A DNA stretch of 64,000 bases from Metabacillus litoralis (lineage in GTDB: Bacteria > Bacillota > Bacilli > Bacillales > Bacillaceae): contig NZ_CP033043.1 in assembly GCF_003667825.1 (NCBI RefSeq), forward strand, positions 187,001-251,000. Reading direction: 5' to 3'. Shown one piece after another: positions 45,402 to 54,013 of this stretch (position 1 is the first letter of the stretch; each line of letters starts with the position of its first letter). The position numbers were made by a program, and so were the translations under genes. The notes beneath the pieces were generated by a model. That model saw only the letters and a list, made by a program, of their open reading frames with translations. It searched no databases and was not told where the DNA came from.

Positions 45402-46316
45402 GTGAAGTCTAATTCTGTTTATTATCTTGCTCTTATTTTAGTATCTGTTATTTGGGGTGTGAATTTTGGGATTTCCCGTTTTGGGATGGAAGTATTTACT
45501 CCGGAGATTTTTGCGTTTTTTAGGTTTGGTCTGGCAGTTCCTATATTATTTGCCGTTTTAAAGTGGACGGAAGGTAGCATGAAAGTGGATAAACGTGACC
45601 TTCTAAAGCTTGCTTTAATCGGATTTTTTGGTGTTACCGTTCTAGAAATTTTAGTTATGTATTCGATTAAGTATACAACTCTTGCAAACGCTTCACTGTT
45701 AAATGTCGCACCTTGGCCGATTTTTGCTGCCCTTTTTGCTCCTTTTTTTACAAAGGAGGTTATGACTCCAAGGCTTGCTATTGGAGGTCTTGTTGCATTA
45801 ATTGGGGTAGTTTTAATCATATTGGGTGGATCGAATGGATTTGATTTTAGCTCGGAGTATATGTTGGGGAATATTTTGGCGTTGTCTATAAGTTTAATTG
45901 GAGCTCTATTTAATTTAGCTTGTATGCCACTTATGAAAAAATACTCTCCATTAAGGGTATCATCTTGGTATATGCTGTTCGGAACAATATTGATGTTTCC
46001 TATAACACTTGGTGGTTGGCATGCAGTTCAAATGACAGACTTTACAATAAGTGTTTGGGGAGCTATTGCTTACAATGTTGTTCTTTGTACCGTGGCAGCA
46101 TTTGTGTTGTGGAACTTGTCAATGAACAAAGTTGGAGCGGCAAAAGCAAATTTTTACAGATATTTTGTTCCAGCCTCTGCAACAGTTACTGGAGCGTTAT
46201 TTTTTAACGAGCAAATCTTTGTTGCCCAAATTGCTGGTGGTCTTGTTATTGTGTTAGGGTTAGCTTTTATAGCAATGGAGAAAAAGCCGAAAATTGCGGT
46301 TGAATTAGGAAGCTAA
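45402..46316 (+). CDS. DMT-family (EamA) transporter
   Basis: 304 aa, ten membrane segments in two EamA repeats (about 7-135 and 150-290). GTG start, 7 bases after GGAG. The first repeat carries VIWGVNFGISRFG and the second ends in GGLVIVLGLAFIA. Such proteins export amino acids, metabolites or drugs; nothing indicates the substrate. It is monocistronic, with a terminator behind it. Confidence 0.87.
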   Translation: MKSNSVYYLALILVSVIWGVNFGISRFGMEVFTPEIFAFFRFGLAVPILFAVLKWTEGSMKVDKRDLLKLALIGFFGVTVLEILVMYSIKYTTLANASLLNVAPWPIFAALFAPFFTKEVMTPRLAIGGLVALIGVVLIILGGSNGFDFSSEYMLGNILALSISLIGALFNLACMPLMKKYSPLRVSSWYMLFGTILMFPITLGGWHAVQMTDFTISVWGAIAYNVVLCTVAAFVLWNLSMNKVGAAKANFYRYFVPASATVTGALFFNEQIFVAQIAGGLVIVLGLAFIAMEKKPKIAVELGS

Positions 46317-46329
46317 ATTAATTTGTTAG

Positions 46330-46366
46330 AAAAGCAGCATGCTTAATGGTATGCTGCTTTTTGATT
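46330..46366 (+). terminator. Terminator after the DMT gene
   Basis: AAAAGCAGCAT pairs with ATGCTGCTTTT around GCTTAATGGT, followed by TGATTTTT. Confidence 0.85.
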
Positions 46367-46446
46367 TTTCTTTTTATCATAATTTTTCCTCTAAAGGTAA
46401 ATAGTAATGAGAAGAATGATTATAATGTACGTTCAGGAGCATGATT

Positions 46447-47985
46447 ATGAGGAAATTTATGAACCATAGACAACTCTACCAAAACCAAGACGCACCTGAA
46501 ACCTTAGAAACACCAGTGCTAAGAGATGTAAAAAAGAATATTGATATTTTGAAACAACAATTTGATAAATGTTCTGATGTGAAGTTTCGACCTTTAATGG
46601 TTGGAAAAAATGATGCTTTTATTGTTTTTGTTGATGGCTTAATTGATGCCAAAAGTATTGAATTTCATGCGTTAAAGCAATTATTAGCAGATTTACCTGA
46701 AGAAAATTTAACAGCTGACTATTTAGAAAAGAATATTGTTTCTGTTAACCAGGTAATGGAATCGACTAAACTTTCTGATTTAGTAAAGCAGGTTTTACAT
46801 GGGAGTTCAATTCTTCTTGTAGATAAGGTTGAAAAAGCGTTAGTTCTTGATGCAAAGGGCGGTACAAGTAGAAGTGTGTCGGAACCTGATACAGAATCTG
46901 TTATTCGCGGGCCGCGTGAAGGTTTTACTGAAAATCTTGGTGTGAATACTGCATTGATTAGACAAAAAATTAGGTCAAAAGAACTGAAGCTAATTTCAAA
47001 AGAGGTCGGAACTCAAACAAATACAACTATTGCTATTATGTATATGGAAAACCTTGCACCACCAGAATTGATTGAAGAAGTGTTAGCAAGAATTGAACGA
47101 ATTGAAATAGATGCTGTCTTAGAAAGTGGTTATATCGAAGAATTAATTGAGGATAGTCCAGCAAGCTTTTTTCCACAAATTCAAAATACTGAACGACCTG
47201 ATACTGTTGCAGCCAACTTACTAGAAGGAAGAGTTTCCATTTTAGTAAATGGAACGCCATTTGCACTCATCCTGCCGGTAAGCTTTTGGCAATTTATTCA
47301 GTCGAGTGAAGATTACTATCAACGATTTCATATTTCTATTTTTTTAAGAATATTAAGGGTTACCCTTTTATTTCTTGCTTTATTGCTTCCAGCTTTTTAT
47401 ATAGCTATTACAACTTTTCATCAGGATATGATTCCAACTAATTTGTTGTTTAGTATTGCAGCAAGCAGGGAAGCGATACCGTTTCCAGTTCTTGTAGAGG
47501 CTTTCATTATGGAGATGGCATTTGAGGCATTACGTGAGGCAGGTATTCGTTTGCCGAAAGTAATCGGACAGGCTGTTAGTATACTTGGGGCTCTTGTTAT
47601 AGGTCAAGCAGCAGTTGAAGCGGGTATCGTTTCGGCACCAATGGTTATTATCGTGTCATTAACTGGCATTGCTTCTTTTACAATCCCGAGGTTTAATATG
47701 GCGATTTCCATTAGGCTTTTACGGTTTCCAATGATGATTTTAGCAGGAGTGTTTGGATTATTTGGCGTGGTAATAGGTTCTATTATTTTGCTAACTCATT
47801 TAAATAAGCTACGTTCATTTGGAATTCCTTATTTTCATCCGCTTGGTCCACTTAAATGGAGTGAGCTAAAAGATGTATTTATACGTGTTCCTTGGTGGGA
47901 AATGGACAAGCGCCCAGAACAATTCACAGGTCAAAATGTAGTAAGAGAGGAAAAGAATTTAAAGCCTTCACCGAAGAACAATTAA
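46447..47985 (+). CDS. Spore germinant receptor subunit A (GerAA family)
   Basis: 512 aa from ATG 46447, 7 bases after CAGGAGC. The hydrophilic N-terminal half (1-280) ends in the family motif DTVAANLLEGRVSILVNGTPFALILP region. About five membrane segments follow, with PRFNMAISIRLLRFP and a C-terminal cytoplasmic tail ending near WWEMDKRPEQF. It is the A subunit of an inner-membrane receptor for germinants, made in the forespore. First gene of an A-C-D-B operon. Confidence 0.93.
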   Translation: MRKFMNHRQLYQNQDAPETLETPVLRDVKKNIDILKQQFDKCSDVKFRPLMVGKNDAFIVFVDGLIDAKSIEFHALKQLLADLPEENLTADYLEKNIVSVNQVMESTKLSDLVKQVLHGSSILLVDKVEKALVLDAKGGTSRSVSEPDTESVIRGPREGFTENLGVNTALIRQKIRSKELKLISKEVGTQTNTTIAIMYMENLAPPELIEEVLARIERIEIDAVLESGYIEELIEDSPASFFPQIQNTERPDTVAANLLEGRVSILVNGTPFALILPVSFWQFIQSSEDYYQRFHISIFLRILRVTLLFLALLLPAFYIAITTFHQDMIPTNLLFSIAASREAIPFPVLVEAFIMEMAFEALREAGIRLPKVIGQAVSILGALVIGQAAVEAGIVSAPMVIIVSLTGIASFTIPRFNMAISIRLLRFPMMILAGVFGLFGVVIGSIILLTHLNKLRSFGIPYFHPLGPLKWSELKDVFIRVPWWEMDKRPEQFTGQNVVREEKNLKPSPKNN

Positions 47986-48008
47986 GACAAGCTGGGGGAA
48001 AATGCCGA

Positions 48009-49163
48009 ATGTTAAAACATAAAGCTTTTTTTCTTTTATGTATATGTTCCATTCTGTTATCAGGATGTTGGGACAGAGTAGAGGTAAATGATTTAGCATA
48101 TGTGATAGCAACTGGTTTTGACAAATTAGAGGAAAATAAATTTAAGGTATCTGTTCAAGTACCATTACCAGGGGCTATGGGAGGGGAAGGATCTTCTGGT
48201 GGTGGAGGGGGAACGAGTGGCGGTCCTTTTTATGTGGATTCAGGTATTGGAAGAAATGTACGTGAAGGTAATGATGATCTACAACAAAGAATGTCAAGGA
48301 GGCTTTATTTTGCTCATCGAAGAGTACTTGTCTTAGGCGAAGAATTAGCCCGTGGAGGATTTAATAAAACACTTGATGTTGTGTTAGAGCAGCCAGAATC
48401 ACGACTTTCGGCATATGTCTTAATAACACACGGAGACGCCATTAACATTTTAAATGCTACACCTCATTTTGAAAAACTACCTGCAGAAGGGCTTAGGGAA
48501 ATGGCAAAAATGGGTGTAGGGCTTACAGTGAAAGATCTGTTAGTGGATATTGAGAGACCAGGTAAGGATTCTTATTTACCTGTTGTTGAAACTGTTACAA
48601 CGCAAAATGCTGAATCAGATGATAAAAAGGAAGAAATAAAGGTAAATGGATTTGGGATTTTGAGGGATGATGAGCTTAAGTTTTTTACAACAGCTCAAGA
48701 AACCTTAGGTTTACTTTGGCTCATTAACGAAGCAGTTGGAAATAATTATACATTTAAGGTTGGGGAGAAAGACGAATTAAATGTAAACATTCAAGAATCT
48801 AAAATAAATCCATCATATAACAAAAATGAGCAAAAGCCATCCTTTTCTTTAAAAATAGACGTTAAGGCGAAGATGGAGCAAAATGAGCCTAATCTAAACC
48901 TAAATGAAGCTGATACTTATGAGTTTGTCAAAACAGAGATGGAAAAGCAAATAAAAGAAGAAGTCTTGGCTATTTTAGATCATTCACATAAAGAAGGCAG
49001 CGACATATATGGCTTCGGCTGGTATTTATTTCGCCATGAACATAGGCAATGGGAAGACTGGAAAGATGAATGGGCATCCTTACTTGAGGATCTTGATGTA
49101 AACGTTGAGGTAGACGCTGAGATTAAGCGGACAATTAATCCAGGAATAAAAATAGGGGAGTAG
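48009..49163 (+). CDS. Spore germinant receptor subunit C, lipoprotein (GerAC family)
   Basis: 384 aa from ATG 48009, behind GGGGG and matching the lipoprotein signal; a longer upstream frame overlaps gerA and lacks it. The signal peptide ends in LLSGCW with the lipid Cys at residue 20, and CWDRVEVNDLA is the GerAC hallmark. A Gly/Ser-rich loop lies near residues 56-70. The C subunit sits on the outer face of the inner membrane and is needed for receptor function. Confidence 0.93.
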   Translation: MLKHKAFFLLCICSILLSGCWDRVEVNDLAYVIATGFDKLEENKFKVSVQVPLPGAMGGEGSSGGGGGTSGGPFYVDSGIGRNVREGNDDLQQRMSRRLYFAHRRVLVLGEELARGGFNKTLDVVLEQPESRLSAYVLITHGDAINILNATPHFEKLPAEGLREMAKMGVGLTVKDLLVDIERPGKDSYLPVVETVTTQNAESDDKKEEIKVNGFGILRDDELKFFTTAQETLGLLWLINEAVGNNYTFKVGEKDELNVNIQESKINPSYNKNEQKPSFSLKIDVKAKMEQNEPNLNLNEADTYEFVKTEMEKQIKEEVLAILDHSHKEGSDIYGFGWYLFRHEHRQWEDWKDEWASLLEDLDVNVEVDAEIKRTINPGIKIGE

Positions 49164-49168
49164 TTGTT

Positions 49169-49390
49169 ATGATTGCAACATTAATGGTTGTTATTACGTT
49201 GGGAAGTTTTTTAATTATTCAACACAAAAAGATAGCAGAGAGTAAGAGAGTGAAAAAGTGGATCATATATGGTTTTACCCTTCTTACTATGGGGGCATCC
49301 ATGCTATTTTATTTACCATACTCCTTGAGTGGATTAACTAGCTACATGAATCGTGTAATTGGTACCTTCACTAGAGTGGTAATTGGGTAA
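49169..49390 (+). CDS. Small two-helix membrane protein, germinant receptor D subunit
   Basis: 73 aa with two membrane segments (about 2-19 and 31-52) and a basic loop KKIAESKRVKKW. The length, two-helix layout and place inside a ger operon match the D subunits described for Bacillus receptors, which modulate germinant response. It starts 5 bases after the C subunit stop and overlaps the B subunit start by one base. Ribosome site TAGGGGAG. Confidence 0.82.
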   Translation: MIATLMVVITLGSFLIIQHKKIAESKRVKKWIIYGFTLLTMGASMLFYLPYSLSGLTSYMNRVIGTFTRVVIG

Positions 49391-50478
49391 TGAAGCATAA
49401 TATTTCTGTCTTTCAGTTTGCGTTAATTATTGCAAACACGATCATTACAGCTTCTTTAATCACTCTGCCACAAATTATGACGCAGCTTTCAGAACAAAAT
49501 ACATGGCTAGTTCCACTTATAACGTACCCATTAGTATTATTCATTTTATTGCTTTGTTTTAAAGGAGAAATACATTCAATACATGAAGATCCAAAGTCGA
49601 GGTTGAATAAACTATTTACAATTATCCTAGGAATATTTCTACTAACTACTTATTTAAGGGACTTAAGGGCATTTATTGACTATATTTCATTTTATTTACT
49701 ACCGAATACACCAATTGAAGTTATCTCAATCGTATTGTCAATAACCTTACTGTATATTAGTGCATCTGGTCTAGAAGTGATTGCTAGAATAACAGTGATT
49801 CAGTTCGTTGTTTTAGCCGTGCTTATTCTTGCGTTGCCCATGTTAACTGTAAATGAGATCGATATAACAAATGTAGTGCCGATCATTAATAAAGATGGAA
49901 TGTTTAATATGATGAAAGCTTCCTTTATTTTTTTTCCATGGATGGGTGAGGCATTTATTGCTTTTTATTTAGTAAGATTTATAGGAAAGAAAAAAGACTT
50001 AAATAAAGGAATTTTATTAGGCGTTAGCTTAGGTTTCTTACTTTTCTTTGTCCTAATCATTACAGACATTGCAGTACTAGGTGAACAAATAGTATCCGAT
50101 GCTACATACCCTAACATAATCATGATTCAGGAAATAAATATTACCGATTTTCTTGATCGCATAGACTTAATCATTGTCATCATCTGGATGCCAACATTGC
50201 TAAGTAAATTAGCTCTAACATTATATTGTATTCACAAAGCGCTATTTCAATTAAAGGGTAAAAACTCTACAGAGTTACTTCCTCCCTTAAGTTTGTTTTT
50301 GGGGATATTGGCGATTATTTTGTTTGAGTCAAATATCCAACACTTAGAGTATTCCTTTTATACTTGGACAACCATAGGGATTATATTAGAAATGGTCATA
50401 CTTATCTTTTTTGTAGTATTAAAGGTGAAGAAACATTTAAAAGAAAAAAAAGCGGATAATCAATCAAACACACATTAA
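49390..50478 (+). CDS. Spore germinant receptor subunit B (GerAB family)
   Basis: 362 aa with ten membrane segments, of the amino-acid/polyamine/organocation permease superfamily. The start ATG overlaps the D subunit stop (TAATG). Conserved parts include an N-terminal VFQFALIIANTIITASLITLP segment and the FFPWMGEAF loop. GerAB proteins hold the germinant binding pocket. The ligand cannot be inferred. The operon terminator begins at its stop codon and is now split by an insertion sequence. Confidence 0.92.
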   Translation: MKHNISVFQFALIIANTIITASLITLPQIMTQLSEQNTWLVPLITYPLVLFILLLCFKGEIHSIHEDPKSRLNKLFTIILGIFLLTTYLRDLRAFIDYISFYLLPNTPIEVISIVLSITLLYISASGLEVIARITVIQFVVLAVLILALPMLTVNEIDITNVVPIINKDGMFNMMKASFIFFPWMGEAFIAFYLVRFIGKKKDLNKGILLGVSLGFLLFFVLIITDIAVLGEQIVSDATYPNIIMIQEINITDFLDRIDLIIVIIWMPTLLSKLALTLYCIHKALFQLKGKNSTELLPPLSLFLGILAIILFESNIQHLEYSFYTWTTIGIILEMVILIFFVVLKVKKHLKEKKADNQSNTH

Positions 50479-50492
50479 AAAAGCTCTGTCCC
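50477..50492 (+). terminator. Left arm of the ger operon terminator (split)
   Basis: AAAAAAGCTCTGTCCC pairs with GGGAGGGAGCTTTTTT at 51986-52001 with one G-T and one mismatch. The IS lies between. Without it the loop would be 8 bases. Confidence 0.75.
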
Positions 50493-50611
50493 TAAAGGTA
50501 AAATGTACCCTATAGAGTAGACACATAAAAAAAGTCTACCTATAGGGTACTTTTTTGTATAATAAAAAAACATCTAGAGAAAATTACAACAGGGACTGGA
50601 GAAATATTTTT

Positions 50612-51025
50612 ATGAGTAAAAAGACTTTTACAGAAAAAGAGATTATGCAGTTATCTACTAATAAATATGTTAAATCTGTTAGCTCTAAAGGAATCACTTA
50701 TACTGATGAATTTAAACATATCTTCATTTCGGAGAAAGAAAAAGGAAAGTTTGCTAGAGAGATATTTGAAGAATATGGTTTTGATATAAATGTGTTAGGA
50801 AAACAACGGATCAGGTCAGCGAGAAGAAGATGGAAAGATGCTTTTGATGAGAGTGGGATAGACGGTTTACGTGATACCAGAGCTGATAACTCCGGGCGTC
50901 CTAGAGAAAAAGAACTTTCTTTAGAGGAGAAAAATGCTCGCTTAGAAGCACAAATCAACTTGCTAAAGGCTGAAAACGAACTTTTAAAAAAGATACGATT
51001 CGCGGAAAGGGGGATGAAGAAATAA
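50612..51025 (+). CDS. IS3-family OrfA
   Basis: 137 aa from ATG 50612 behind GGACTGGAG. The helix-turn-helix half (KFAREIFEEYGFDINVLGKQRIRSARRRW region) binds the IS ends. The C-terminal leucine zipper (KNARLEAQINLLKAENELLKKI) multimerises. Near its end A AAA AAG (50986-50992) is in the register for -1 slippage into OrfB. Confidence 0.9.
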   Translation: MSKKTFTEKEIMQLSTNKYVKSVSSKGITYTDEFKHIFISEKEKGKFAREIFEEYGFDINVLGKQRIRSARRRWKDAFDESGIDGLRDTRADNSGRPREKELSLEEKNARLEAQINLLKAENELLKKIRFAERGMKK

Positions 51026-51081
51026 TCCTTCCTCCCTTTCAAAAGTATCTTTTAATTCGTTCAGTAATTGAAAAATATCAA

Positions 51082-51942
51082 TTGAAAAATATGGTGAGCT
51101 ATCTTTGTGAGCTAGCTGGCGTCTCAAGAAGTGGTTATTATAATTATTTCACTGAGAAATCACAGGAACGAAGAATACAAAATGATAAAAAAGATGAAGT
51201 AGTAAAGGAAATTATCTTAAAAGCTTTCAATTTTAAAAATCGCAAGAAAGGGGCACGTCAAATCAAAATGACATTGGCGGGTCAATTTAATGTTGTCTAC
51301 AATTTGAAACGTATCCGACGAATCATGAAAAAATACAGTATAATTTGCCCCATTCGAAAAGCAAATCCTTATAGAAGAATGATGAAAGCCACACAGGAGC
51401 ATCGGGTTGTACCAAACCTTTTAAATAGACATTTTAAACAAGGAATACCTTGGAAAGTACTCTTAACTGATATCACTTATCTTCATTTTGGAAAAGGAAT
51501 GAGGGCTTATTTATCAGCAATTAAGGATGGTTCAACTGGTGAAATCCTAGCCTACCATGTATCAGATCGAATGACCTTAAATTTAGCTACAGATACTCTC
51601 AAAAAGTTAAAGACAAATAGAAATTTCAAGAAAGCAAAAGATGCACTAATCCATTCAGATCAAGGAGTCCATTATACACATCCTGACTTTCAGAAGGCAG
51701 TAAAGAAATTAGGATTACACCAATCTATGTCAAGACGAGGAAATTGTTGGGATAACGCCCCTCAAGAATCTTTCTTTGGTCATCTTAAAGATGAAGCATC
51801 AATTAAAGAGTGTACAACTCTAGATGAATTAAGAAGAGAAATTAAGCAATATATGAATTACTACAATTACTATAGATATCAATGGAATTTAAAAAAGATG
51901 ACCCCTGTTCAATACAGAGATCATCTTCTTAACGCAGCCTAG
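51082..51942 (+). CDS. IS3-family OrfB transposase, DDE catalytic domain
   Basis: 286 aa counted from ATG 51082, but the frame is open back to the slippery site, giving an OrfAB fusion joined near 50992. The catalytic residues are D130 (LLTDITYL), D193 (IHSDQG) and E229 (PQESFFG), with 35 residues between the last two, the DD(35)E of the rve integrase fold. HTH_21 segment near 13-85. No frameshift or stop breaks it. Confidence 0.93.
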   Translation: MKNMVSYLCELAGVSRSGYYNYFTEKSQERRIQNDKKDEVVKEIILKAFNFKNRKKGARQIKMTLAGQFNVVYNLKRIRRIMKKYSIICPIRKANPYRRMMKATQEHRVVPNLLNRHFKQGIPWKVLLTDITYLHFGKGMRAYLSAIKDGSTGEILAYHVSDRMTLNLATDTLKKLKTNRNFKKAKDALIHSDQGVHYTHPDFQKAVKKLGLHQSMSRRGNCWDNAPQESFFGHLKDEASIKECTTLDELRREIKQYMNYYNYYRYQWNLKKMTPVQYRDHLLNAA

Positions 51943-51985
51943 GCTTTTTTTAAACTGTCCTTTACAAAGGGTACATTTTAAGGTT

Positions 51986-52001
51986 GGGAGGGAGCTTTTT
52001 T
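51986..52001 (+). terminator. Right arm of the split ger terminator
   Basis: GGGAGGGAGCTTTTTT, with the T-run intact, now 1.5 kb from its partner. Confidence 0.72.
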
Positions 52002-52120
52002 AAATAAAATTTCTGATTTTTCGAAAATTTTATTTAATCTATACAATAGTTCATTTCATTTTGTACATTTCCTACAATGACATTTTTACATAAAATGATT
52101 AATATGTTAATTAATATAAC

Positions 52121-52149
52121 ACTTAATGTTATACAAAATGACATTAAGT
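52121..52149. promoter_or_regulatory. 9-bp inverted repeat before the purine permease
   Basis: ACTTAATGT and ACATTAAGT are separated by 11 bases and lie just before the permease ribosome site. A candidate operator or leader hairpin; no PucR-type box is obvious here. Confidence 0.4.
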
Positions 52150-52170
52150 TTTAGAGGGGGAGGAGTTTGA

Positions 52171-53484
52171 GTGGAGAGCGGCGGTGTAGGTGGTTTGAAA
52201 CTTTTTTCGCTAGGTCTACAGCATGTACTGGCTATGTATGCTGGAGCTATTTTAGTTCCGTTAATTGTAGGAAGGGCGTTGAATTTATCGTCTGAACAAT
52301 TAGCGTATTTGGTTGCGATAGACTTGCTTACATGTGGGATAGCAACATTACTACAAGCTTGGAAAAATAAATATTTTGGAATTGGTTTACCAGTTGTGCT
52401 GGGTAGCTCCTTCGTTGCTGTTACACCGATGATAGCGATTGGCTCTCAATATGGTGTTTCTGCTATTTATGGCTCGATTATAGCGGGTGGTTTGTTTATT
52501 TTACTGTTTGCCTCGTTTTTTGGGAAGTTAATTAAATTATTTCCTCCGGTTGTAACAGGGAGTGTTGTTACAATAATTGGTCTTTCATTAGTACCGACAG
52601 GAATTCGAAATATGGCAGGAGGCAATGGGAGTCCTGATTTTGGTAGCTCGACTAATTTGTTATTATCCTTCGGAGTTTTATCATTGATTTTATTTTTAAA
52701 TCGCTTTCTGAAAGGCTTTGCTCAAGCGTTATCTGTACTGATAGGGATCGTTGCTGGAACTCTTGTTGCTTCAATGATGGGGAAAGTTGATTTTACAGAT
52801 GTTGCGGAAGCATCGTGGTTGCACCTTCCTGAGTTGTTCTATTTTGGAGCTCCATCATTTGAGGTTGGACCGATTTTAACAATGATGATCGTATGTTTAG
52901 TGATTGTTATCGAATCAACTGGTGTGTTTCTGGCTCTAAGTAAAATTTGTGACCAGGAATTAAAGGAAAAGGATTTTGTTAGAGGGTATCGTGCTGAAGG
53001 ATTGGCGATTACGTTAGGTGGAATCTTTAATGCCTTTCCCTACAATACATTTGCTCAAAATGTAGGTCTTGTTCAATTATCGAAGGTAAAAACGAAAAAT
53101 GTAGTGGTGGCTGCCGGGATGATCTTAATAGGGTTAGGACTTGTTCCGAAAATTGCTGCCATTGCAACCATAATTCCTTCTCCTGTATTAGGAGGCGCTA
53201 CGGTTGTCATGTTTGGGATGGTGATTTCATCAGGTATCAAAATGCTAGGTGCTGTTGATTTTAGTGATCAGCATAATATGCTTGTTATCGCATGCTCCCT
53301 TTCATTAGGATTAGGGGCAACTGTAGTACCGGATTTATTTGCGGGGTTACCTCAAGCGTTACGCATTATTGTAAGTGACGGGATTATTACAGGAAGCATA
53401 ACAGCTATATTATTAAATTTATTTTTTACGATTCGTAAGAAAAGCAACACTGTACCATTAGATGAAAACAAATCGATTGCATAA
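52171..53484 (+). CDS. Uric acid/xanthine permease (NCS2 family)
   Basis: 437 aa, GTG start behind GAGGGGGAGGAG. Fourteen-helix UraA/UapA-type transporter. The NCS2 motifs include GIGLPVVLGSSFVAVTP and AFPYNTFAQNVGLVQLS with the family Asn/Gln, and the acidic TM8 region IESTGVFLAL. It imports uric acid or related purines by proton symport, like PucJ/PucK. First gene of the run leading to uricase. Confidence 0.9.
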   Translation: MESGGVGGLKLFSLGLQHVLAMYAGAILVPLIVGRALNLSSEQLAYLVAIDLLTCGIATLLQAWKNKYFGIGLPVVLGSSFVAVTPMIAIGSQYGVSAIYGSIIAGGLFILLFASFFGKLIKLFPPVVTGSVVTIIGLSLVPTGIRNMAGGNGSPDFGSSTNLLLSFGVLSLILFLNRFLKGFAQALSVLIGIVAGTLVASMMGKVDFTDVAEASWLHLPELFYFGAPSFEVGPILTMMIVCLVIVIESTGVFLALSKICDQELKEKDFVRGYRAEGLAITLGGIFNAFPYNTFAQNVGLVQLSKVKTKNVVVAAGMILIGLGLVPKIAAIATIIPSPVLGGATVVMFGMVISSGIKMLGAVDFSDQHNMLVIACSLSLGLGATVVPDLFAGLPQALRIIVSDGIITGSITAILLNLFFTIRKKSNTVPLDENKSIA

Positions 53485-53504
53485 ATAAGAAGAGGTGACA
53501 GAAG

Positions 53505-54002
53505 GTGGTTTCGATAAAACAACTTAATGAGGTTAGTCATTCTGATTTTATTCATCTTTTAAAAGATATTTTTGAACATTCTCCTTGGGTACCTGAACGA
53601 ACATGGAATGACAGACCTTTTTCTTCAGTAGAAGACTTATATGGAAAGATGGTTGGTAGAGTAATTGAAGCAACTGATGAAGAAAAGCTGCGGTTGATTA
53701 AGGCACATCCGAATTTGGGGACACGGCTTGTGATGAGTCATTCTTCAGTGCAAGAACAGGCTAACGCGGGGTTAAGTGAGCTTACAGGAGAAGAATATAC
53801 ACATTTTTCTCTGTTAAATAGGCAGTACATGGAAAAGTTTGGATTTCCTTTTGTTATGGCGGTAAAAGGACGAACGAAAGACGAAATATATTCTTCTATG
53901 GAAAAAAGAATATCGCACGGTGTGAAGGGTGAGTTTGAAACAGCTTTAACAGAAATAGAAAAAATAGCTCTATTTCGTTTATGTGAATTAATTTCAAATT
54001 GA
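53505..54002 (+). CDS. 2-oxo-4-hydroxy-4-carboxy-5-ureidoimidazoline decarboxylase
   Basis: 165 aa all-helical OHCU decarboxylase, GTG start. The catalytic His is H68 in KAHPNLG; the family motifs SPWVPERTW and QEQANAGL are present. It makes (S)-allantoin from OHCU, the last step of urate oxidation. In B. subtilis this domain is fused to uricase as PucL; here it is a separate gene just before uricase. Confidence 0.92.
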   Translation: MVSIKQLNEVSHSDFIHLLKDIFEHSPWVPERTWNDRPFSSVEDLYGKMVGRVIEATDEEKLRLIKAHPNLGTRLVMSHSSVQEQANAGLSELTGEEYTHFSLLNRQYMEKFGFPFVMAVKGRTKDEIYSSMEKRISHGVKGEFETALTEIEKIALFRLCELISN

Positions 54003-54013
54003 GGAGTGAACTT

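Larger units (their letters stand above)
50500..51979 (+). mobile_element. Complete IS3-family insertion sequence (IS150-like), 1480 bp
   Basis: Ends are the perfect inverted repeats AAAATGTACCC (50500-50510) and GGGTACATTTT (51969-51979). A 5-bp direct repeat AAGGT flanks it at 50495-50499 and 51980-51984; a 3-bp AGG duplication with longer ends is also consistent. It has two ORFs in -1 register with an A AAA AAG slippery site. All parts look intact, so it may be active. IS3-family membership is clear; the subgroup is a guess from OrfA. Confidence 0.92.

Noticed and set aside
45422..45820. Open frame of 132 codons on the - strand
   Set aside because: It lies wholly within the DMT transporter gene antisense to it, has no ribosome site and no recognisable motif.
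47892..48008. Longer N-terminus for the GerC-type lipoprotein
   Set aside because: It overlaps the A subunit and would bury the lipoprotein signal peptide, which starts cleanly at ATG 48009.
51082..51942. Possible inactivating frameshift between the IS ORFs
   Set aside because: The -1 register and the A AAA AAG site are normal programmed features of IS3-family elements.
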